Shown piece after piece: positions 1-6,094 of a DNA stretch of 16,570 bases. This stretch comes from Deltaproteobacteria bacterium (GTDB taxonomy: Bacteria > Desulfobacterota > Desulfobacteria > Desulfobacterales > JAUVKB01). The stretch lies in NCBI GenBank assembly GCA_030596405.1, contig JAUVKB010000021.1:1-16570 (forward strand), read 5' to 3'. Both the position numbers and the translations under genes were made by a program. Within the stretch, counting starts at the first letter, position 1, and every line of letters starts with the position of its first letter. The notes beneath the pieces were generated by a model, which worked only from the letters and a program-made list of their open reading frames with translations, searched no databases and was not told the DNA's origin.

Positions 1-21
1 AAACTTTAATTATTATAAATA

Positions 22-417
22 TTATTCCGGCTTTTTTTCATCATCCTTTTTTTCATCATCCGGGTGTTCACAATCTTCCTGTTTGCTGCAAAGTTGTTCA
101 TAAAGAATCGAAGAAAGACCTATCCCGCCGTTTAAAGATAATTGTTTCGCCATTTGAGAATCAAGCATGGAGGTATAAATTTCTTCAGCCTTTCCTCCAT
201 TTATGAATCCTGATTTCGGGATGGTGGCGCGCATCTCTTTAATAAGCTGATATATAAAAAGCGACTCCAGTTCAGCGCATGTATTTTTAAGCTCAGCTTC
301 ATTTTTTCCTGAAGAAAAACTTTTTTCAGATTCGGATAAATTTTGCACTCTGTTGATCCTGTTGGTCATATTAATAAAATTAACAGGTATTGTTGACAAT
401 GAAATTATATCCGACAT
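22..417 (-). CDS. flgJ: Short FlgJ-like rod-binding protein without muramidase domain
   Basis: A 131-residue protein. The conserved rod-binding segment lies at about 45-108: CAELESLFIYQLIKEMRATI, then GKAEEIYTSMLDSQMAKQLS and GGIGLSSILYEQL. This matches the N-terminal domain of FlgJ, which caps the growing rod. Enteric FlgJ is about 310 residues, with a C-terminal peptidoglycan hydrolase; here that part is absent and the protein ends in an acidic-basic tail (DDEKKDDEKKPE). Single-domain FlgJ is common outside enterics, and a separate hydrolase must then open the wall. The ATG overlaps the flgI stop. Only 21 AT-rich bases remain after the stop. Confidence 0.9.
   Translation of the reverse strand: MSDIISLSTIPVNFINMTNRINRVQNLSESEKSFSSGKNEAELKNTCAELESLFIYQLIKEMRATIPKSGFINGGKAEEIYTSMLDSQMAKQLSLNGGIGLSSILYEQLCSKQEDCEHPDDEKKDDEKKPE
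31..60. repeat. Two-copy 15-bp tandem repeat in the flgJ tail
   Basis: CTTTTTTTCATCATC occurs twice without a gap on the plus strand, coding the duplicated DDEKK of the FlgJ tail. Each unit has seven consecutive T. Loss or gain of a unit would keep frame, while slippage in a T-run would change only the extreme C-terminus. Confidence 0.85.
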
Positions 418-1547
418 TATATTATCTCCAATGTTGCCTGCATGGCGCCGGCTGCTTTGATGGCCTGAAAAATTGAGATTAAATCACGTGGAGAAACACC
501 GAGTGCGTTCAAAGCTCTTACCAGGTCACTGATACTTATTCCGGATTTCACCAGGAAAAGATTATTTTTTTCTTCCGTTACTGAAATTTCCGTATCCGGC
601 GTCGTCACAGTCTCGCCCTGTGAAAAAGGAAGAGGTTGAGAAACATCTTGAGACTCCTTTATCTGGATACTTAAATTGCCATGAGCAATAGCTACGGTAG
701 AAATTCTGACATTTTCACCCATGACCACCGTTCCGGTCCGCTCATTAATCACAACTTTTGCAGATAAATCAGGTGTAACCCCCAGCTTTTCTATTATCGT
801 AATCAATTCAACAATATTTGCCGAATACCTGTCGGAAATCTTTACCTCTATAGTTCCCGCGTCCAGGGTCTGGGCCAAATGGTCATATAACGCGGTATTT
901 ATTGCTTCCGACACTCGAGATGCAGTGGTAAAATCAGGATTGTGCAAAGTCAAAAATAATGATTTCTTTTGCGCAAAATCCGTAACCACTTCTTTTTCTA
1001 TCAAAGCGCCGTTAACAACGCGCCCCACGGTCGGAAAATTCTTCTTGACGCTACCCCCCGACCCTCCGGCGGAAAATCCGCCGGTGCTGACCGGACCCTG
1101 GGCGACAGCATAGACCTGCCCATCCGCAGCTCTAAGAGGAGTAAACAGCAATGTCCCCCCCTGAAGATTTTCCGCATCGCCTATTGAACTTACCATCACG
1201 TCAACCCTGCCGCCCTCTTTCGCAAACGGGGGCAAGTCCGCGGTGACTATCACGGCGGCGACGTTATCAACATCTATATCTTCAGGATCAACCGTCATCC
1301 CCATTTTTTCCAGCATACTTGCCATAGATTGGACGGTAAATTCCAAATCGCTGTCGTCGCCTGTCCCGTCCAGCCCTACGATAAGTCCATATCCTACCAG
1401 ATGGTTCTGGCGCACCCCTTTAATATCCACTATATCCTTAATACGGGCAGCATGAACATTCGCAGCTAAAATAATCAGTATAGCCGATGTTATACCGAAC
1501 CTCACAATCATATTTTCAACCATTAAAAATCGGTATATTTTTTTCAT
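417..1547 (-). CDS. flgI: P-ring protein FlgI
   Basis: FlgI builds the periplasmic P ring around the rod. The mature part begins ARIKDIVDIKGVRQNHLVGY, followed by GLIVGLDGTGD, VAAVIVTADLPPFAKEGGR, and GGTLLFTPLRAADGQVYAVA. The C-terminus ends PRDLISIFQAIKAAGAMQ then ATLEII, all typical. The start is uncertain because no candidate has a clear ribosome binding site. The frame is open back to a TTG at 1631, inside flgH. I chose the ATG at 1547 (MKKIYRF...), giving a basic n-region and a hydrophobic core ending in VHA. The ATG at 1511 (MIVRFG...) gives a compact 21-residue signal and is equally possible. The TAA overlaps the flgJ ATG by one base. Confidence 0.95.
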   Translation of the reverse strand: MKKIYRFLMVENMIVRFGITSAILIILAANVHAARIKDIVDIKGVRQNHLVGYGLIVGLDGTGDDSDLEFTVQSMASMLEKMGMTVDPEDIDVDNVAAVIVTADLPPFAKEGGRVDVMVSSIGDAENLQGGTLLFTPLRAADGQVYAVAQGPVSTGGFSAGGSGGSVKKNFPTVGRVVNGALIEKEVVTDFAQKKSLFLTLHNPDFTTASRVSEAINTALYDHLAQTLDAGTIEVKISDRYSANIVELITIIEKLGVTPDLSAKVVINERTGTVVMGENVRISTVAIAHGNLSIQIKESQDVSQPLPFSQGETVTTPDTEISVTEEKNNLFLVKSGISISDLVRALNALGVSPRDLISIFQAIKAAGAMQATLEII

Positions 1548-1608
1548 TAACGCTATAATAAAATTAGTTGCCATAAATAGAGTACTCATAAAATCGTTTA
1601 AAAATTTA

Positions 1609-2448
1609 TTAAAACGGCCAGATTGTATCAATCACTCTTGCCAGCCACCCCGGCCGCTGGCGGTCATTAATTACTCCCTTGCCGCTGTATGCAATCCTGG
1701 CGTCGGAAATATACGTTGACAGAATAATATTTTGCGGAGAGATATCCCGCGGCCGTATAATCCCGGATATGGATATATATTGTCTTTCGTTGTTTACCGT
1801 TACCTCCCGTGATCCCGTGATCATCAGATTTCCGTTGGGCAGCACGCCTGTAACTCTGGTGGTAATATACGCGGTCAAGTCTCCACTCCTTGTGGTCGTC
1901 CCTGATCCGTTAAAAGAGCTTGTCAAATCACTTTTTATGCTGGCAAAAGGATTAAAATGGGAAGCATCTTCAAATTCTTTTTCAATGCCGAACAGGCTGT
2001 CTATGCCCCCGGATATAGAGGACGATCTGCCGGTCTGTGTGGATGCCTTATTAGAAGCCGTAGATGATTCCACTATTTTAATCGTAACAATATCTCCTAT
2101 CCTCCTGGCTTTTGGATTTATAAACAAATCGCTTAAAAGGCCGCTTTCCCTCCAGAGAGAGCCGTCATATTTTATTTGAGGTCTTGCCTGAGACCTTATT
2201 TGAGGTTCCTTATTAATTTTAAAATCAACATATTTCTCCACCGGTTTCTCCACCGGCTTTTCCGCCTGATTTGCTCCTTCTTTGCCCTGCAAATCCTGCG
2301 CCTTGGCTGTTTGCTCCTGAACTTCTGTGTATTCTACGGCCTTTGCATCTATTTGTCCGGTGGCGCAGCCTGACAAAACTATAAAAAGGAAGGAAGAAAA
2401 ACATCCGAGCGTCAACAAATTCAACAGTCCTTTATTTTCTCGATACAC
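1609..2448 (-). CDS. flgH: L-ring lipoprotein FlgH
   Basis: A 279-residue lipoprotein. The signal ends in the lipobox LSGC with Cys28 as the lipidated residue. An extra low-complexity segment (about 30-95) includes EKPVEKPVEK at 63-72, from a 12-bp DNA duplication. The conserved core then begins: SLWRESGLLSDLFINPKARR, IGDIVTIKIVESS, and later YITTRVTGVLPNGNLMI and ISISGIIRPRDISPQN. FlgH forms the outer-membrane L ring. Its presence implies a diderm cell. The start is GTG with AAGGGGACAGGAAAAA upstream, a strong site. The 3' end overlaps the longest possible flgI frame. Confidence 0.96.
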   Translation of the reverse strand: MYRENKGLLNLLTLGCFSSFLFIVLSGCATGQIDAKAVEYTEVQEQTAKAQDLQGKEGANQAEKPVEKPVEKYVDFKINKEPQIRSQARPQIKYDGSLWRESGLLSDLFINPKARRIGDIVTIKIVESSTASNKASTQTGRSSSISGGIDSLFGIEKEFEDASHFNPFASIKSDLTSSFNGSGTTTRSGDLTAYITTRVTGVLPNGNLMITGSREVTVNNERQYISISGIIRPRDISPQNIILSTYISDARIAYSGKGVINDRQRPGWLARVIDTIWPF

Positions 2449-2475
2449 TTTTTCCTGTCCCCTTAGTCATTTATT

Positions 2476-3486
2476 TCAAAAATCGACCTTTACCGTGTTT
2501 GAATTCACAACGCGCGCGTATATTTTCTCTTTGGAGTCAAGATTCGCAACACGGATTCTTTCTCCCTTACGGCCTTTTTCCTTAACTTCTCCAAGTGCGG
2601 TAATCCTTAAGCCTTCAGTTTCAGCGATTATCAAAACAATGTCCCCGCGCTTGACCAGCGGAGAAAGTTCAACAAGATCCGTCCTTAAAACCGTTTTGGC
2701 CTTAATCGCTCTTTTAACTCTTTTACCCAGAACGTCTTCAATATCTGTAATTATATTTGACGACAATTTTGCCAAATCCATTTTTTGCAAACAGAGATCA
2801 TCTTCCGATATTATGTGATACCTTCCAATCGGTCTTTTAGCGACAACCACTTCCGTCAATACCTCAATATTTACAAATGCCCATACCTTCCTGCAGAACT
2901 TTCCATCCACCTGGAAAACGACAGACATCGGTACAGTGCCTAAAAAATCCGTATTATCAGGAGGAAGAACTTTATAGGCCACATTCCCCTTCGGCAGCCT
3001 GACGCCGGAATTTATTTTAATGTTGCCGACCTTTACTTTGTCCCTTTCCCAGGGAATTTTTCTGTAAATATAATCCAAAACCACTTTTTCTATTTTATCT
3101 TTCGGTATATCGATAAAATTACGGGAAACTTCTATTTGCGCAGGCGATTTCAATGTTATCCGCGTCAGATCAATACCGCTTTGCTTCAAACGAACCTTTA
3201 TATGTCTGCCGTCAATGCGGCGCGATTTCCCGGGCAAAGGGGCTTTCCCAAGAACAATGGAATTAAGCTTTTGAACCAGCCTGTGGTCTTGGCCATCAAT
3301 CTTTGCGATTTCCCCCAGCAGTATTTTATCTTTGTCTATTCCGGCTTTTTTAAAAACCTGCACGGTCGCCATCGTCGCGGCATACAAATAAGCCGAAATT
3401 ACATATGGGAACAAAAATATCAGGCAGCAAAAAACGCCGGTGGCCGATGCTTTTACTTTTCCTGTTTTAAATATAAAATTATTCAT
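2476..3486 (-). CDS. flgA: P-ring assembly chaperone FlgA
   Basis: A 336-residue protein, longer than the roughly 220 residues of enteric FlgA. An N-terminal hydrophobic segment at about 16-36 (GVFCCLIFLFPYVISAYLYA) looks like a Sec signal. A variable periplasmic N-domain follows. The C-terminal part (from about 205) contains VVVAKRPIGRYHIISEDDL and then VLGKRVKRAIKAKTVLRTDL, typical of the SAF domain. The end is IRVANLDSKEKIYARVVNSN. FlgA helps FlgI assemble into the periplasmic P ring. The ATG follows the tandem repeat with only AAGAG next to it, so expression may depend on coupling to flgG. The gene ends with TGA, 27 bases before flgH. Confidence 0.93.
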   Translation of the reverse strand: MNNFIFKTGKVKASATGVFCCLIFLFPYVISAYLYAATMATVQVFKKAGIDKDKILLGEIAKIDGQDHRLVQKLNSIVLGKAPLPGKSRRIDGRHIKVRLKQSGIDLTRITLKSPAQIEVSRNFIDIPKDKIEKVVLDYIYRKIPWERDKVKVGNIKINSGVRLPKGNVAYKVLPPDNTDFLGTVPMSVVFQVDGKFCRKVWAFVNIEVLTEVVVAKRPIGRYHIISEDDLCLQKMDLAKLSSNIITDIEDVLGKRVKRAIKAKTVLRTDLVELSPLVKRGDIVLIIAETEGLRITALGEVKEKGRKGERIRVANLDSKEKIYARVVNSNTVKVDF

Positions 3487-3487
3487 C

Positions 3488-3539
3488 TCTTATCGTCTAA
3501 TCTTATCGTTTGGTCTTATCGTTTGGTCTTATCGTCTGA
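3488..3539. repeat. Four-copy 13-bp tandem repeat at the flgG-flgA junction
   Basis: On the plus strand, the units are TCTTATCGTCTAA, TCTTATCGTTTGG (twice) and TCTTATCGTCTGA, 52 bp in total with no gap. The core TCTTATCGT is identical in all four. On the coding strand, the first unit carries the last codons and TAA stop of flgG. The last ends two bases before the flgA ATG and provides only a weak AAGAG near it. The unit length is not a multiple of three, but copy number would change only the spacer, not either protein. Confidence 0.9.
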
Positions 3540-4317
3540 GATTGTTGGCCATCTGAAGCATTTCATCCGCCGCCTGAATCGATTTACTGTTAACCTCGTA
3601 TGCCCGCTGGGCGGCGATCATGCTTACCATCTCATCGACTACGCTTACATTGGACATCTCTAAATACCCTTGAGAAATAGTGCCGAATTCTTCCTCGCCT
3701 GCAGTCCCTGTAATCGCATCTCCTGAAGATGCCGTAGGAAGAAAAAGGCTTCTGCCTATACTGCTTAATCCGGCGTTATTAACAAACCTGGAAAGCTGAA
3801 TGGTTCCGATCTCGCTCGGTTGTGTCTCGCCTGCCTGTAATATCGAAATCGTTCCATCAGTGCCGATGGAAACTGCCATACTGTCTGCAGGAATTGTCAA
3901 TTCCGGTTCCAGCGGAAATCCGTCTGAAGTCACGATCCGTCCATCGCCATCTATCTTAAATGACCCGGACCTGGTATATGCGCTCTCTCCATCAGGCTGG
4001 ATAATCTCGAAAAAACCCTCGCCTTCAATGGCCATATCAAGTTCATTTTTAGTAAATTGATAATCGCCTTGAGTAAATATTTTTTGAACCGCCGCAGCCC
4101 TTGTCCCGTGTCCCACCTGAATTCCGACAGGCACCTGGGTTCCCGATGAAGAGGCAACTCCGGCTGAACGCAACGTTTCATACAATAAATCCTGAAAATC
4201 GGCTCTACTCTTTTTAAAACCGCTTGAATTCACATTTGCCAAATTATTGGCAATAACATCGATATTCAAAGCCTGTGCCTGCATCCCTGAAGCTGCCGTC
4301 CATAAACTCCGTAACAT
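3529..4317 (-). CDS. flgG: Distal rod protein FlgG
   Basis: A 262-residue protein, the usual length of FlgG. It starts MLRSLWTAASGMQAQALNID, followed by VIANNLANVNSSGFKKSRADFQDLLY, both strongly conserved. The middle contains GHGTRAAAVQKIFTQGDYQ and ENELDMAIEGEGFF-type segments. The end is SMIAAQRAYEVNSKSIQAAD then EMLQMANNLRR. FlgG forms the distal rod that passes through the P and L rings. The ATG has a consensus AAAGGAGG at 4326-4333. The stop codon lies within the first copy (in the sense of the gene) of a 13-bp tandem repeat that fills the gap to flgA. Confidence 0.97.
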   Translation of the reverse strand: MLRSLWTAASGMQAQALNIDVIANNLANVNSSGFKKSRADFQDLLYETLRSAGVASSSGTQVPVGIQVGHGTRAAAVQKIFTQGDYQFTKNELDMAIEGEGFFEIIQPDGESAYTRSGSFKIDGDGRIVTSDGFPLEPELTIPADSMAVSIGTDGTISILQAGETQPSEIGTIQLSRFVNNAGLSSIGRSLFLPTASSGDAITGTAGEEEFGTISQGYLEMSNVSVVDEMVSMIAAQRAYEVNSKSIQAADEMLQMANNLRR

Positions 4318-4349
4318 GCCATCAACCTCCTTTGCCTTATTAATTACAG

Positions 4350-4365
4350 GCGGACTTTAATCCGC
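4350..4365. other. Small hairpin in the flgF-flgG gap
   Basis: GCGGA and TCCGC form an exact 5-bp inverted repeat around six bases, between the flgF stop and the flgG ribosome binding site. No T-run follows, so it is unlikely to terminate transcription. It may tune the amount of flgF versus flgG message. Confidence 0.3.
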
Positions 4366-4390
4366 TTCTACAATTGTTGAGCGTTAATTT

Positions 4391-5113
4391 TTATGCCAAT
4401 CTTCCAACATCATTGATTGTTTTCAAGGTAACGTCATTCATCGATTGCATAACTTTTTGATACGATTCGTACCCCCTTAGCGCCTCGATCATCTCCGTCA
4501 TTACCTTTACGGCGTTAACATTTGATCTTTCAAGAAACCCCTGACGTACTGTTACGTCTTTAGCCTCTGCTTCGGCAACATCGGAGCCAACCGGCGCAAA
4601 CAGACTATCGCCTGCCTTTGCCAACCTGGAAGGGTCGGAAAAATCAACCAGTTTTATCTTGCCGGCCAGGTCTTCATCCACAAGAATATTACCTTTATCG
4701 TCAACCACGACATTCAAACCGTCGATAGATATTTTGCCTCCATCACCCAAAACCGGCAAACCTTCCTGGGTAACCAGTATGCCTTCTTTGTTGAGGGTAA
4801 AGTTTCCTTTTCTGGTATATTGAATTCCATCAGGAGTCTCAATACAGAAGAAGCCGCCTCCGCTTAAGGCCAGGTCTAAAGCATTTCCCGTGCTTTTGAT
4901 ATTGCCCTGAGTAAAGTCAATCATAGATTCAGCCTGTTTTCCTGAATCTAATGCAATCTTCTGATCAAATTTTGCAGGATCTGAAACCAGGCAATCCGAC
5001 ATATCCGCCTTAAAACCTGAGGTGTTAATATTTGCAAGATTGTTTGCGATAACATCTAGTCTCATCTGCTGTTTTATCGCGGAAAAAGCAACTGTATACA
5101 GCCCTGCATCCAT
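4391..5113 (-). CDS. flgF: Proximal rod protein FlgF
   Basis: A 240-residue member of the rod/hook family. The N-terminus contains QMRLDVIANNLANINTSGFK, the conserved family helix and turn. Middle segments include GNALDLALSGGGFF and YTRKGNFTLNKEG, and the end contains VNAVKVMTEMIEALRGYESY. FlgF is a proximal rod component, exported through the type III apparatus and so lacking a Sec signal. It is distinguished from FlgG by its short length, its position before flgG and the MDAGLYTV start. The ATG has ATCGGGGGTATGGA upstream. A sigma54 promoter lies about 70-80 bp upstream, making this the first gene of a transcript. A 73-bp gap separates it from flgG. Confidence 0.94.
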   Translation of the reverse strand: MDAGLYTVAFSAIKQQMRLDVIANNLANINTSGFKADMSDCLVSDPAKFDQKIALDSGKQAESMIDFTQGNIKSTGNALDLALSGGGFFCIETPDGIQYTRKGNFTLNKEGILVTQEGLPVLGDGGKISIDGLNVVVDDKGNILVDEDLAGKIKLVDFSDPSRLAKAGDSLFAPVGSDVAEAEAKDVTVRQGFLERSNVNAVKVMTEMIEALRGYESYQKVMQSMNDVTLKTINDVGRLA

Positions 5114-5181
5114 ATTCCATACCCCCGATATTTTCGATGTCCGTGCAATTACGAATCACAAATTCTTTATAAACTACAAAA

Positions 5182-5197
5182 AGCAACATTCATGCCA
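5182..5197 (-). promoter_or_regulatory. Sigma54 (-24/-12) promoter for flgF-flgG-flgA-flgH-flgI-flgJ
   Basis: The minus strand reads TGGCATGAATGTTGCT. This matches the sigma54 consensus TGGCAY-N5-TTGCW at every defined position, with GG and GC ten bases apart. The expected start near 5171 leaves a leader of about 58 bases before the flgF ATG. It sits in the longest gap of the window, directly upstream of the rod and ring genes. Such genes are commonly sigma54-dependent in polar flagellar systems. An activator must bind elsewhere; none is encoded in the window. Confidence 0.8.
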
Positions 5198-5271
5198 GGC
5201 CGGCCGCCCCTGTTTTATGCTTTCCCACGCAGGAGCGTAAGAAGCAGGCATTTTTGAATAGAGACCAGATA

Positions 5272-5284
5272 GGCAATTTTTGCC
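5272..5284. promoter_or_regulatory. Palindrome upstream of the flgF promoter, candidate activator site
   Basis: GGCAATTTTTGCC is an exact inverted repeat (GGCAA/TTGCC, 3-base centre) inside the 240-bp gap. It lies about 80-90 bp upstream of the sigma54 element, a usual distance for an enhancer-binding activator of the FleQ/FlrC type. A wider pair, AGCAGG at 5243-5248 and CCTGCT at 5285-5290, surrounds its left side. The regulatory role is inference. Confidence 0.3.
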
Positions 5285-5353
5285 CCTGCTAATTCTGTCT
5301 GATCTGTTCGGCCTGCCTGCAAAATCATCAGCAGCAAGTTAAAATGTCCCATA

Positions 5354-5773
5354 TCAACTTTTCCCGAAAGAACTGAGGCCCAACCCCTTATATTTTAAAA
5401 CAAGTTCTATTTCACTTACAGATATTCTCACTTTTTCATATATCTCTTTTACGCTCATGCCCAATCCCGCCAACCTTATGACCTCATTATACGGTTCGTC
5501 ATCCAAATCGTTATTTTGTTCAATATTTTTTTGTGTTGAACTAAAATACTTCAGCACACAAATCGATTCATCCGATAAATAAGGATTTTTCCGGTTTTTA
5601 TCTTCTTCCTTGTCAACACATCCCTTCAATCCGATACCATTTTTGATTTTATTCGTAATTTCCGGATTTTCTTTAATTTTATTTTTGACCAAGTATAAAA
5701 TAATGATAAAGCAAAGGCATAAAGCCATTACATTTTGAATTGCCTTCCAGATATCCGTCGTAAAATATTCCAT
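5354..5773 (-). CDS. Single-pass membrane protein with C-terminal HTH-like helices, SwrB/DUF2802-like
   Basis: A 139-residue protein. One membrane helix lies at about residues 12-29, followed by a basic stretch and a long charged linker (about 35-92). The C-terminal segment at 96-130 (NEVIRLAGLGMSVKEIYEKV, then SVSEIELVLKYKG) has the spacing of a helix-turn-helix. It resembles the end of DUF2802 proteins coded in the flhA-fliA-che operon of Pseudomonas, and of Bacillus SwrB, coded just after sigD (fliA), which promotes basal-body maturation. Here too it lies downstream of flhA-flhF-flhG-fliA. The ATG has GAGAGGAG upstream. The family link is inferred from architecture and position, not from a database match. 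It is the last gene before the 240-bp gap. Confidence 0.75.
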   Translation of the reverse strand: MEYFTTDIWKAIQNVMALCLCFIIILYLVKNKIKENPEITNKIKNGIGLKGCVDKEEDKNRKNPYLSDESICVLKYFSSTQKNIEQNNDLDDEPYNEVIRLAGLGMSVKEIYEKVRISVSEIELVLKYKGLGLSSFGKS

Positions 5774-5803
5774 TTAAAACTCCTCTCTATTTTTTCCCGG
5801 GCC

Positions 5804-6013
5804 CTAAGCAAGTATGTCTATCGCCCCTCCATGAACCCAGCCGCGCGCATCCCTCTTATTTTCATTGGCGGTTTTTTCCTCTTTTTTATTTTTCTCGTTA
5901 TCTTCATGATATTGTTGAGCCTGATCTCTCTTTTTATTTCTGTGCCCCGCCCGGCTGACGGCATTAGCGCTGGAAATCGAAGGTATTGTCGACATATTTA
6001 TCTTCTCAACCAT
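5804..6013 (-). CDS. Small charged protein of unknown function, downstream of fliA
   Basis: I do not recognise this 69-residue protein. The N-terminus (MVEKINMSTIPSISSANAV) is mildly polar. The middle (about 25-58) is dense in Lys, Glu, Asp, Asn and Gln and looks disordered or helical. It ends GGAIDILA. There is no signal peptide, membrane segment or cysteine. I chose the ATG at 6013 because AAAGGAGG lies eight bases upstream; the ATG at 6019 is only two bases from it. The strong site and tight fit between fliA and the next gene support a real gene. A flagellar regulatory role such as an anti-sigma28 factor or export chaperone can be imagined, but no FlgM signature is visible. Confidence 0.65.
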   Translation of the reverse strand: MVEKINMSTIPSISSANAVSRAGHRNKKRDQAQQYHEDNEKNKKEEKTANENKRDARGWVHGGAIDILA

Positions 6014-6039
6014 AACCATTTCCTCCTTTGTATCACATG

Positions 6040-6064
6040 CCGGACGAGTACAATATTTCCGGCA
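6040..6064 (-). other. Hairpin between fliA and the 69-residue gene
   Basis: The minus strand has GCCGGA and TCCGGC, an exact 6-bp inverted repeat around a 13-base loop. It sits just upstream of the AAAGGAGG site of the next gene. No T-run follows, so it is not a typical intrinsic terminator. It may be an mRNA processing or stability element, or chance. Confidence 0.35.
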
Positions 6065-6094
6065 AACAGTTCGAGCAGTAAATAGACGATTGCA

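Noticed and set aside
721..1113. Plus-strand open frame inside flgI
   Set aside because: Shadow of the conserved FlgI coding sequence.
5264..5290. Intrinsic terminator after the SwrB-like gene
   Set aside because: The GGCAA/TTGCC hairpin is short and is not followed by a T-run on the minus strand.
6020..6094. Sigma28 promoter (GCCGGAAA as -10) before the 69-residue gene
   Set aside because: The -10 half is similar to GCCGATAA, but no TAAA-like -35 element is found at the right distance.
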